From contig PQAS01000020.1 of assembly GCA_003104905.1 (NCBI GenBank), positions 1 to 51,712 of the forward strand: a DNA stretch of 51,712 bases. The letters run 5' to 3'. Source of the DNA: Candidatus Methanoperedentaceae archaeon (lineage in GTDB: Archaea > Halobacteriota > Methanosarcinia > Methanosarcinales > Methanoperedenaceae). The notes beneath the pieces were generated by a model, which worked only from the letters and a program-made list of their open reading frames with translations, made no database searches and was not told the DNA's origin. Positions 36,004 to 43,440 of the stretch are shown piece by piece. Numbering within the stretch: the first letter of the stretch is position 1; each line of letters opens with the position of its first letter. The translations under genes were made by a program, and so were the position numbers.

Positions 36004-36762
36004 TTAACCAAACCTTCCTACAATATAATCTTCCGTACTCTTCTCACCGGGTTTCTTGAATATCTGATCTGTTTCTCCAAATTCTATCAGCTTTCCATAT
36101 AGAAAGAAAGCAGTATGATCACTTACTCTTGCCGCCTGCTGCATATTATGTGTTACTATGACAAGAGTATATTTTTCTTTAAGTTCTATCATTAAGTCTT
36201 CAATTTTACTAGTAGATATGGGATCCAGGGCTGAACAGGGTTCATCGAACAGTATAACTTCCGGTTCAACCGCCAGTGCCCTTGCAATGCAGAGGCGCTG
36301 CTGCTGGCCGCCCGATAAACTTACGCCGGATTTATTAAGATCATTCTTAACTTCATCCCAGAGGGCTGCTTTCCTGAGACTTTCTTCAACTGTCCTGTCA
36401 AGTATCTTCTTATCCTTCACGCCATTGAGTCTCAATCCAGCTACAACATTGTCATATATGGACATGGTAGGGAAAGGATTTGGCTTCTGGAAAACCATAC
36501 CTATCCGTCTCCTTATAGTCACAGAATCCACATCCCTGTCGTAAATATCCTTGCTGTCGATCAGCACTTTTCCCGAAACCCTGGCTCCGTCTACAACTTC
36601 ATGCATTCTATTGATGCATCGGATAAATGTGGATTTTCCACATCCTGAAGGACCTATGATGGCAGTAATCCTGTTTTCCTGGATTTTAAGATTAATTTCA
36701 TGAAGCACCTGTTTATTTCCAAACATTGCATTGAGATTTTCTACAGTGATTTTATTCAGCAT
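36004..36762 (-). CDS. pstB: Phosphate ABC transporter ATP-binding protein
   Basis: 252 aa. Walker [11 protein letters not shown]-loop [10 protein letters not shown], signature LSGGQQQR, Walker [13 protein letters not shown] and switch His in VTHNMQQ are all intact. It drives PstCA. It lies 12 bases after pstA and ahead of phoU in one operon. Confidence 0.97.
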   Translation of the reverse strand: MLNKITVENLNAMFGNKQVLHEINLKIQENRITAIIGPSGCGKSTFIRCINRMHEVVDGARVSGKVLIDSKDIYDRDVDSVTIRRRIGMVFQKPNPFPTMSIYDNVVAGLRLNGVKDKKILDRTVEESLRKAALWDEVKNDLNKSGVSLSGGQQQRLCIARALAVEPEVILFDEPCSALDPISTSKIEDLMIELKEKYTLVIVTHNMQQAARVSDHTAFFLYGKLIEFGETDQIFKKPGEKSTEDYIVGRFG

Positions 36763-36774
36763 GATATTACTCCT

Positions 36775-37608
36775 TTAACCGAATTTCTTTCGGGCTGCGA
36801 ACCTCACTCCAATATTTAGAATAAGGATCATGACGATCAATATGAGAGCTCCCGCCCACGCTTTGGCATGCCAGTCAGGAAATGGTGTTATTGCGTAGGT
36901 ATATATTTGAACAGGGAGGGTTGATATTGGTTTGTCTATACCTCCTGACCAGAACATATTGCCAAAAGAAGTGAACAAAAGAGGCGCGGTCTCGCCTGAT
37001 ATCCTTGCGATCGCTAATAAAGCCCCTGTGATTATGGCACTTTTTCCTGTGCCAAGAACGATATATAATGTTGTCTTCCACCCCGGTATTCCAAGCGCCA
37101 GGGATGCCTCTTTGATAGAAGATGGCACAAGCTTGAGCGATTCCTCAGTAGTTCGGGTAACAATCGGTATCATTAATACCGACAATGCCACTCCGCCTGC
37201 GATTGCCGAGAAGCTTTTGAAATAAAGAACAACTAATGTATAGCCAAACATCCCTGCCACTATCGATGGGGTACCTGTCAGGACATCAGCCATGAAACTT
37301 ACAAAATGTCCGAATTTGTTCTCTCCGTATTCTGAAAGATAGATACCCGCAAGAATACCTATCGGAAGCCCGATCAAGCAGGCTATTCCCACGACGATGA
37401 AGGTCCCTTCTATGGCATTTCCCAGTCCTCCTCCCGGTTCGCCCACAGGTCTGGGAAGCTTTGTAATAAAATCCAGATCTATGGCAGGTAATCCGTTGAT
37501 GATCACGGTATAGAGGATGCTCAAAAGCGGGATTATGGCGATAATTACGCAGGCAGCAGCCAGGAAGGACATGATCCTGTCGACCAATTTTCTTTTATTC
37601 CATTTCAT
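36775..37608 (-). CDS. pstA: Phosphate ABC transporter permease
   Basis: 277 aa, about six helices. The EAA-type loop for coupling to PstB is visible (SIKEASLALGIPGWKTTLYIVLG). The ATG overlaps the pstC stop by four bases, so pstC and pstA are translated together and form the permease dimer. Confidence 0.95.
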   Translation of the reverse strand: MKWNKRKLVDRIMSFLAAACVIIAIIPLLSILYTVIINGLPAIDLDFITKLPRPVGEPGGGLGNAIEGTFIVVGIACLIGLPIGILAGIYLSEYGENKFGHFVSFMADVLTGTPSIVAGMFGYTLVVLYFKSFSAIAGGVALSVLMIPIVTRTTEESLKLVPSSIKEASLALGIPGWKTTLYIVLGTGKSAIITGALLAIARISGETAPLLFTSFGNMFWSGGIDKPISTLPVQIYTYAITPFPDWHAKAWAGALILIVMILILNIGVRFAARKKFG

Positions 37609-38564
37609 GCCCTTCCACCCCCTTCAACTCTCCGCAGCTTCCAGACCAGCACCCTGGCTGCAATATTGATTATAATGGATACCACCAGGAGCAAAAGCCC
37701 GATCTCAATAAGAGAAGAGACATATAGCCCTGAGGTAGCTTCCACGAACTCATTTGCGATAACGGAAGCCATAGTATATGATGGCGCAAAAAGCGATTCG
37801 GATATCTTGGGACTGTTCCCTATGACCATGGTCACTGCCATGGTTTCGCCTATCGCCCGCCCGAATCCGAGAATTACCGCCCCGAATATACCAGACCTGG
37901 CATAGGGTAAAACAGCTATCCTTGTAGTTTCCCAGCCTGTCGCACCAAGAGCCAGGGCAGCTTCTCGCTGCTGTACTGGCACTGTCATTATAACTTCTCT
38001 GGATACCGATGAAGTTATTGGAATTATCATTATGGCAAGTATCACGCCGCCCGTGAGCATGGATAGGCCGTACATGGGTCCCTGGAAAAGAGGCAGAAAA
38101 CCAAGGTAAGTAGAAAGCGGCGGCGCGAGATAATCGCGGGTGAATGGGGCCAGGATGAAAATGCCCCATAATCCTATAATAACACTGGGGATCGCCGCCA
38201 GCAATTCTATGATAAAAGAAAGAGGTGTTTTTAGTCCAGAAGGGGCGAGCTCTGAAAGATATATAGCTATCCCGATGCTGAATGGAATGGCTATGACCAG
38301 TGCGAGGAACGATGAAACAATAGTTCCAAAGATAAAAGGAAGAGCCCCGAATACCTCATTTACGGGGTCCCAGGTCGTTGTGGCAAGGAAGCTTAAGCCA
38401 AAAGTATTCCTTGAAAGTTCTGATCCGATAAAAAGCTCCCTGAATAAATAAAATGAAAGGATCAATATGCAAAGAGCAAATAATCCGACAACTGCCTCAA
38501 AAATATTATCGCCGGAAAACTTTCTCCGGCTAAAACGGAAAAAAGACATTTTTGGTCGATCCAT
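37605..38564 (-). CDS. pstC: Phosphate ABC transporter permease
   Basis: 319 aa, six helices, with the loop VQQREAALALGATGWETTRI that contacts PstB. It starts directly after the pstS stop, with no spacer (38564/38565), and overlaps pstA by four bases. With PstA it forms the membrane channel. Confidence 0.95.
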   Translation of the reverse strand: MDRPKMSFFRFSRRKFSGDNIFEAVVGLFALCILILSFYLFRELFIGSELSRNTFGLSFLATTTWDPVNEVFGALPFIFGTIVSSFLALVIAIPFSIGIAIYLSELAPSGLKTPLSFIIELLAAIPSVIIGLWGIFILAPFTRDYLAPPLSTYLGFLPLFQGPMYGLSMLTGGVILAIMIIPITSSVSREVIMTVPVQQREAALALGATGWETTRIAVLPYARSGIFGAVILGFGRAIGETMAVTMVIGNSPKISESLFAPSYTMASVIANEFVEATSGLYVSSLIEIGLLLLVVSIIINIAARVLVWKLRRVEGGGRA

Positions 38565-39677
38565 CTAAATTAGTGGTTGTCCATTGTAGTTAATAAGTCT
38601 TATGGTTTTTTCATTAATGCTCACGACTTCATCAGGCAATGGTACATATAGCAGTTCGGAGGAATATTTCTGTCCATCGTGAACTGCCCACCAGAGGAAT
38701 TCAGCAAGTGCTTTACCATTTGTATTATCCGCCTGGTCCTTGTAGACAAGAAGATATGTAAAGCTGCCTATCGGATATGAATTGTCTCCAGGTGCATCCA
38801 CAATACTTACAGAGGACCAGCTGGCATCACCGGCAGGCAGGTTTGGCACGGCGCCTGCTGCTGCACTTGCAGTTGTTTCAAGCGTGGGCTCAATGAATTT
38901 TCCGGCTTTGTTCTTGATATATGCATAGGGGATATTCTGGAGTTTGGCAAAAGCCAGCTCAACATAACCTATGGAATAAGGGTTCTGGCTTAAGAGACCT
39001 GAAACACCTTCGTTTCCTTTCCCGCCAAGACCAACCGGCCAGTTTACTGATTTACCTTTTCCCACATTTGATGTCCAGTCGGGGCTGACTGCTGAAAGAT
39101 AATCCGTGAATACAAATGTAGTTCCGCTTCCGTCGCTCCTGTGGGCCACGATAATATCTTTATCAGGGAACTGGATGTCAGGATTTGGCGAAGTTATTCT
39201 GGGATCATTCCATTTTTTGATCTTTCCGAGGAAAATATCTGCAACAACATCACCGCTTAATTTAACTCCCTTCTGGATGCCGGGCAGGTTGTAGGCTACA
39301 ACAACTGCGCCTATGGTTTCAGGTATCTGGAGTATCCCGGAAACATTTGAAAATTCTTTCTCCGTAAGCGGCGCATCGGTGGCTCCGAAACCCACTGTTT
39401 TTGCAGTTATCTGCTGTATTCCGGCCCCGCTTCCAACGCTCTGGTAATTGATCTGGACATTCGGGTTTATCTTATTATATTCCGAACTCCATTTGGACAG
39501 CAGAGGGTATGGGAATGTTGCGCCTGCTCCGTTTAAGGTTACGGTCAGGGAGGTTTTTGCTGGCTGCACAGTTGTTATTGTTTGTCCTGTAGGCTGTACT
39601 TCGGAAGGCTTACTTACGCATCCAGCTAACAGTACGCCTGCCAGAATCAAAATTATCATTATTTTTAATCGATTCAT
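38565..39677 (-). CDS. pstS: Phosphate-binding lipoprotein
   Basis: 370 aa. The lipobox LAGC (Cys20) marks a lipoprotein. The phosphate-binding fold shows NGAGATFPYPL, the HRSDGSGTTFVFTDYLS motif and GNEGVSGLLSQNPYSIGYVE. It delivers phosphate to PstCA. SD GGTGAT precedes ATG, and a TATA box (about 39713-39722) plus Pho box A lie upstream. It is the first gene of the operon. Confidence 0.96.
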   Translation of the reverse strand: MNRLKIMIILILAGVLLAGCVSKPSEVQPTGQTITTVQPAKTSLTVTLNGAGATFPYPLLSKWSSEYNKINPNVQINYQSVGSGAGIQQITAKTVGFGATDAPLTEKEFSNVSGILQIPETIGAVVVAYNLPGIQKGVKLSGDVVADIFLGKIKKWNDPRITSPNPDIQFPDKDIIVAHRSDGSGTTFVFTDYLSAVSPDWTSNVGKGKSVNWPVGLGGKGNEGVSGLLSQNPYSIGYVELAFAKLQNIPYAYIKNKAGKFIEPTLETTASAAAGAVPNLPAGDASWSSVSIVDAPGDNSYPIGSFTYLLVYKDQADNTNGKALAEFLWWAVHDGQKYSSELLYVPLPDEVVSINEKTIRLINYNGQPLI

Positions 39678-39726
39678 TTTGCTTTATCACCATGAGGAAT
39701 TATAACATCGAATAATATATAGTTTC

Positions 39727-39764
39727 TCCCAAGAATCTATAGATACTATAGATAATCAGTAAAT
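39727..39764 (-). promoter_or_regulatory. Pho box A, upstream of pstS
   Basis: Contains the perfect inverted repeat ATCTATA-GATAC-TATAGAT (39735-39753). On the minus strand the order is ACTGAT, palindrome, TTCTTGGGA, then a TATA box at 39713-39722, about 12 bases from the palindrome. The element overlaps the psiE stop codon (39756-39758). Confidence 0.75.
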
Positions 39765-40172
39765 CAAAGTTTTTTCCGGAGAGTATTTGACAGCCAGCAG
39801 TCTTATCACTCCAAGCACCAGAAGCAGCGCTGAGAGGGCAAAAATAGTTTCATACCCAAATGATTTGGAATAAAGCCCCACCGTGACTTCACGCATAGCT
39901 ATTAAGATAGTTACATCGGTTATGTCAGTGAGCTTAATTCTTTCGAGCCGGGAATAGTCCGCAAAGGTTTTGAAGAACTCGATCACAATAAAAAGCGTGA
40001 GAACGTTAGTGACGATCTTGTTAAAACCACCATCCACTGAATCTATCACTACATAGCGAATATCCAGTAAAATCCGAAGTGTACCCGCAATAAGAGTCAA
40101 CAACAATACATATAAGATGATAATGACAATGGAGTCAGTAATTTTTTTGAAAATTTTTGAATTGTCTATCAT
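39756..40172 (-). CDS. psiE: PsiE-family (phosphate-starvation-inducible) membrane protein
   Basis: 138 aa with four membrane helices and the central motif REVTVGLYSKSFG typical of PsiE-like proteins. The family is induced by phosphate shortage in bacteria; its activity is unknown. The ATG follows the stop of a 23-codon ORF with no spacer, and it has only a weak SD of its own (GATGG), so translation probably depends on the upstream ORF. It lies in the phosphate region, just upstream of pstS. Confidence 0.85.
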   Translation of the reverse strand: MIDNSKIFKKITDSIVIIILYVLLLTLIAGTLRILLDIRYVVIDSVDGGFNKIVTNVLTLFIVIEFFKTFADYSRLERIKLTDITDVTILIAMREVTVGLYSKSFGYETIFALSALLLVLGVIRLLAVKYSPEKTLIY

Positions 40173-40244
40173 TTAATTACCATCATAAAAGCAAATAAGA
40201 AAAGAAGGATAATCAGAAACATTTCGATCTTATTCAAACTCATT
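40173..40244 (-). CDS. Membrane micropeptide, 23 aa, coupled to psiE
   Basis: MSLNKIEMFLIILLFLICFY with a short tail DGN: one membrane helix with a charged start. The SD AGGGG lies six bases upstream, overlapping the stop of the preceding ORF. Its TAA is directly followed by the psiE ATG. It may be a real small membrane protein or a device that loads ribosomes onto psiE. Confidence 0.45.
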
Positions 40245-40251
40245 TTTTCCC

Positions 40252-40437
40252 CTATGGTTTAATATTGGTTTGATTGTAGTTCATGATTTTATTTCTAAAC
40301 GATCGATAAACAAACAGCTTGACCATAATTAATATTTGAATGATATTATATATAAATATAAAATGATTTTTAGGCATGTAACCGCCTTTGATTCTCCTGA
40401 AATCTTCAAGCTCCGGATATTTGAGATAATAGTTCAT
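40252..40437 (-). CDS. Putative small membrane protein, 61 aa
   Basis: MNYYLKYPELEDFRRIKGGY, then a hydrophobic part (HFIFIYNIIQILIMV) and a basic end. ATG 40437 has a GTGA SD seven bases upstream. Its stop overlaps the SD of the 23-aa ORF, so the packing looks like an operon. The DNA is very AT-rich and could instead be a promoter region. Function unknown. Confidence 0.4.
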   Translation of the reverse strand: MNYYLKYPELEDFRRIKGGYMPKNHFIFIYNIIQILIMVKLFVYRSFRNKIMNYNQTNIKP

Positions 40438-40452
40438 AAGATTCACGTGTTA

Positions 40453-40611
40453 TCAAGGTGCAACCAATTTGGTTATTGAAGCAGAGCATATGTGATATTC
40501 TTCAGCAACTGCATGCTTTGCTCTTCTAAAGGCATCTTGAGCGTCCAATCCCATTGCTTCAAATTCTTCTCTTTTTTCGCTGATATATATCAGAATATCA
40601 AGTGTGTTCAT
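40453..40611 (-). CDS. Small soluble protein, 52 aa, in the phosphate region
   Basis: MNTLDILIYISEKREEFEAM then GLDAQDAFRRAKHAVAEEYH: helical, acidic, with a Cys-Ser patch near the end. ATG 40611 lies four bases after the stop of an 18-codon ORF and follows GGTTGAG. The normal codon use and compact fold suggest a real gene; I believe similar ORFs occur in related genomes but cannot check. It is first in the set behind Pho box B. Confidence 0.6.
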   Translation of the reverse strand: MNTLDILIYISEKREEFEAMGLDAQDAFRRAKHAVAEEYHICSASITKLVAP

Positions 40612-40615
40612 CTTC

Positions 40616-40672
40616 TCAACCCTGATTACCTGGCAGATCCCCTGCAAAGGAATGTATACAACTTTTTTTCAT
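40616..40672 (-). other. Possible 18-codon leader ORF
   Basis: ATG 40672 follows TTGTGATAGAA, the same sequence that precedes the 46-aa ORF behind Pho box E. It reads MKKSCIHSFAGDLPGNQG and stops four bases before the 52-aa gene. It could be a translated leader or a remnant. Confidence 0.35.
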
Positions 40673-40714
40673 TTCTATCACAATTGAAAATACACCCTCA
40701 AATCTATATAATTA

Positions 40715-40753
40715 ATCACAATAATCTATATATTGTATGTAAAATCAGTAAAT
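40715..40753 (-). promoter_or_regulatory. Pho box B, upstream of the small-gene operon and psiE
   Basis: Palindrome ATCTATA-TATTG-TATGTAA (40724-40742), with the conserved ACTGAT on one side and TTATTGTGAT on the other (minus-strand reading). A TATA box TTATATAG (40704-40712) follows at the same distance as in the other copies. Confidence 0.65.
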
Positions 40754-40801
40754 TTAAATTTTAAAAAATAATGAAGAATTTATCTTAATATATATGTATA
40801 C

Positions 40802-41857
40802 TTATATACTGAAAAATCCTTCCTTCCGCACAACTTTCTGTCCTTCAGGGGTCATAATCCAATTCAGATAAACTTTCATTGCACCTCCGGGTATGCCCTT
40901 GTTGTAGTAGAAGAGGTCTCTTGCAAGTCCTTTCCCTGTATGTGTCAGGCTGGTGCTTGCGTTATCATATGCCATTCCTACACCCTTGGTAGTGGCATTG
41001 GCTGCTGTATCGTTCATTCTTGCTGCCAATACATTCCTGGCGCCATTGACACGACCCTTAGTAAAACCAATATCCACGAAGCCAATGGTGTTTGGTGTGG
41101 AATTGATATAATTTCTTACTCCCTTGTTGCCAATTTCTCCCGTGACGTTTGATATTAGTTGTCCTGTTACCGGATCCGCCAACCCGATCCATTTGGCAAA
41201 AGTTTCCTCTGTTCCTGAAGCATCTGTGCGCTGTATTACTTCTTTGCCTTCAAAGGAAACTGGTGGTTTGCCGTCATAAGCGTCCTTTAAGTCATTGAAG
41301 CATATTGTTGCAGTTGGAGCAGAAAAGTTCGATATGCATTCCGGAGTAGTATTGACGATGTTTATCGACGTTATATTCCTGCCAAGGTTTGCCGCTATAA
41401 CGATCATCCCTGTCCCGAATTTTGTCTCAAAGACTGAGGCATTCTCATCCCCTTCCTGGATGATGGATTTTGTCCTTTGCGGTACAAGTGTTCCATTAAA
41501 TAGCTGGTCCGAATCCGGCCAAATGGATGAGCTTGCTCCAATATCTCTTGATTTTTTCTTTGTGGTATATGCTACCATTCTGCCGTAATCTGAACCCCCG
41601 CCTGATGTATTGATTACCACGCCGGGATATATCTTAATGAATTCCATTTTAGCTGCCTCAGTTACGGGTAATATGGTGGTACTGCCCGTGATATTGAGTT
41701 TTCCTTTTAAGGTCATGTTTGGATTCATTGGATACTGTGCATTCTCCTGCGACACGGCACCTGCTGCTGCAACCGTGATCAAAATTAATATCACTATTGC
41801 TACCCTGGCAGCTGCATCATGCAGGAATGTCTTTATTCCTTTTCTATTTTTTTCCAT
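40802..41857 (-). CDS. Second PstS-like phosphate-binding protein
   Basis: 351 aa. N-terminal signal (AAARVAIVILILITVAAAGA) without a lipobox Cys. The binding fold shows ITGSTTILPVTEAAK, SGGGSDYGRM, IQRTDASGTEETF and NTIGFVDIGF, so it is a PBP of the PstS class, clearly different from pstS. ATG 41857 follows SD AGAGGATA; ATG 41893 has no SD. No permease is adjacent, so it may feed PstCA or serve as a sensor. Pho box C lies upstream. Confidence 0.88.
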   Translation of the reverse strand: MEKNRKGIKTFLHDAAARVAIVILILITVAAAGAVSQENAQYPMNPNMTLKGKLNITGSTTILPVTEAAKMEFIKIYPGVVINTSGGGSDYGRMVAYTTKKKSRDIGASSSIWPDSDQLFNGTLVPQRTKSIIQEGDENASVFETKFGTGMIVIAANLGRNITSINIVNTTPECISNFSAPTATICFNDLKDAYDGKPPVSFEGKEVIQRTDASGTEETFAKWIGLADPVTGQLISNVTGEIGNKGVRNYINSTPNTIGFVDIGFTKGRVNGARNVLAARMNDTAANATTKGVGMAYDNASTSLTHTGKGLARDLFYYNKGIPGGAMKVYLNWIMTPEGQKVVRKEGFFSI

Positions 41858-41982
41858 AATATATCCTCTAATTTCTTTATTTAGTGATGCCAACCGGAAT
41901 TGCTCTATTTTGGTCTTTCAATGCCTGGCAGACCGGTTTTAGGCATCATTGTGCTATAATTTCGTAAAACTATTTTATGATA

Positions 41983-42020
41983 AGCATTATAATCTATAGG
42001 CTTCTATATGATCTATATAC
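41983..42020 (-). promoter_or_regulatory. Pho box C, upstream of the second phosphate-binding protein
   Basis: Half site ATCTATA (41992-41998) with a degenerate partner TATATGA (42005-42011). A TATA-like ATAAAATAG (about 41971-41980) lies 12 bases beyond the conserved half, as in the other copies. It overlaps the stop codon of the first AbrB-PhoU gene. It is the least conserved copy. Confidence 0.5.
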
Positions 42021-43011
42021 TTTTAGAAAAGTCAATGGCTAATTCAGCGATGTTAGCGGCATAATCTGCTATTCTTTTCACGCTATCTGTCATTAACCCT
42101 ATGGACATGACAGCCTCAGGATTCAGCGCTGTGGCCTGGTTTCTGATCTGGTGCAGTTCTTCACCTATTTTTTTATGTTCTTCAATGACCCTGTTCGCAA
42201 GGTCTACATTACATTTTGTAAAGGAACTTACCGAGTCATTGACAAGTTTATAAGAGATGGAACCAATTTTGACGAGCTCATCCAGCATAAGCTGAATGAT
42301 TTTTTCGCGTGATTCCAGTATTATGCCCGCGATCTTACCTGCATGGTCTGAAACACGCTCCAATTGGTCGCTTGCCATCCTGTAGTAAAAGGCACCAGCC
42401 AATCCCAGTTCACTCTTTTCTGTTATCCTTGAATGCAGCAGAATATCCATGAACTGTTTTGATATCAATAGATGGAGACGATCTATCTCATCATCCTGCC
42501 TTACGACTTCAGATGCTAATGAAATATCTTTTGTATTCATTGCCTTGAAAGTATTGTCAAGTATCCATTGCACTTTTATGTGCATGCGCCGAAAGCTCAA
42601 ATCGATAGGCATATCTCCTGAATTCGAGATATCCTGAATTTTCACTCTGCTGTGCGTCTCTTCGATAATCTCAATACCTATCAATTTCCTGACTATGGCC
42701 GTTATGTCATTTCTCTGCCCTGGCGTGATGTTTTTGGCTTTAAGTTCAATCACGCGATATCCGGCAACGTAGGTGGCTATTATATCCCTTACCAGCGGCT
42801 CACCTGACTTGGCATCTATATTTAGGGTCTTTGGACCCTGATCCGTAAAACCGCCGTTTGAAGTTAAAAGAAGACTCCCATCCTCCATGGGATTCATATG
42901 AATAAGGGAACCTGATGTTATTCCTGCATTAACAGCCCATCTTTTTGGCAGAGAAACAATGAATGTTGATTTACCCGTTACCTGAATTTTTCTTATTTCT
43001 GGATTGATCAT
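42013..43011 (-). CDS. AbrB (SpoVT-type) / PhoU fusion regulator 1
   Basis: 332 aa. An N-terminal swapped-hairpin DNA-binding domain (RKIQVTGKSTFIVSLPKRWA) followed by two PhoU-type helical bundles with LERVSDHAGKIAG and VKRIADYAANIAELA. This 'phosphate uptake regulator' type is common in archaea. It should bind DNA and sense Pst state. Pho box D and a TATA box (43035-43044) place the transcript start at or just before the ATG, giving a leaderless message. Confidence 0.9.
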   Translation of the reverse strand: MINPEIRKIQVTGKSTFIVSLPKRWAVNAGITSGSLIHMNPMEDGSLLLTSNGGFTDQGPKTLNIDAKSGEPLVRDIIATYVAGYRVIELKAKNITPGQRNDITAIVRKLIGIEIIEETHSRVKIQDISNSGDMPIDLSFRRMHIKVQWILDNTFKAMNTKDISLASEVVRQDDEIDRLHLLISKQFMDILLHSRITEKSELGLAGAFYYRMASDQLERVSDHAGKIAGIILESREKIIQLMLDELVKIGSISYKLVNDSVSSFTKCNVDLANRVIEEHKKIGEELHQIRNQATALNPEAVMSIGLMTDSVKRIADYAANIAELAIDFSKSI

Positions 43012-43048
43012 TTTAAGTTTCTTGAGGACAGTAGATAATATATGCTTT

Positions 43049-43088
43049 TTCCCAAGAATATATAGATTATATATAAAATCAGTATAAA
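43049..43088 (-). promoter_or_regulatory. Pho box D, upstream of AbrB-PhoU regulator 1
   Basis: Palindrome ATATATA-GATTA-TATATAA (43058-43076). On the minus strand ACTGAT precedes it and TTCTTGGGAAAAA follows, matching box A nearly base for base over about 38 positions. A TATA box at 43035-43044 follows. Confidence 0.7.
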
Positions 43089-43126
43089 TGATTTGATTTT
43101 GTTTTTATAAAAAAGAAACAGGAATA

Positions 43127-43192
43127 TTAATTCATAAGTGTATATATTAATAATAAAGTCATCACTGTAAACAAGATTTGGTCTCTATTCAT
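43127..43192 (-). CDS. Membrane micropeptide, 21 aa
   Basis: MNRDQILFTVMTLLLIYTLM plus Asn: one hydrophobic helix with polar ends. GAGTG lies eight bases before the ATG and the ORF starts 14 bases after the stop of the 46-aa gene. The arrangement is like the 23-aa peptide before psiE. Confidence 0.4.
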   Translation of the reverse strand: MNRDQILFTVMTLLLIYTLMN

Positions 43193-43206
43193 TCTATCGA
43201 CACTCT

Positions 43207-43347
43207 TTATTTGGCACTAAAACCGCCCCGCATGAACAGGTAGAGTTCTCTATCAATCATCTCAAATTCCATGAGTTCATCTCCCATCGAATTAGCTTTT
43301 CTATTATCTGATGGCTTTTTCATCAAATTTTGTTTTTTGTTTTTCAT
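43207..43347 (-). CDS. Small basic-acidic protein, 46 aa
   Basis: MKNKKQNLMKKPSDNRKANS, then an acidic part (GDELMEFEMIDREL) and the end YLFMRGGFSAK. The sequence TTGTGATAGAAATG at the start is the same as before the leader ORF behind box B. The TATA box AAATATATAA (43379-43388) fits a leader of about ten bases. Unrecognised family; reality is supported by promoter, SD-like GTGAT and the following micropeptide. Confidence 0.5.
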   Translation of the reverse strand: MKNKKQNLMKKPSDNRKANSMGDELMEFEMIDRELYLFMRGGFSAK

Positions 43348-43390
43348 TTCTATCACAAATTAATATTTCTCATGAAAAGTTATATATTTT

Positions 43391-43430
43391 ATCACAATAA
43401 TCTATATATACTATAGAATATCAGTATAAA
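43391..43430. promoter_or_regulatory. Pho box E, in the divergent promoter of AbrB-PhoU regulator 2 and the 46-aa gene
   Basis: Palindrome ATCTATA-TATAC-TATAGAA (43400-43418). For the minus-strand 46-aa gene it lies upstream of the TATA box at the conserved distance. For the plus-strand regulator gene (ATG 43441) the same palindrome sits near the expected transcript start, so binding could activate one side and block the other. Confidence 0.65.
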
Positions 43431-43440
43431 ACAGGATATC

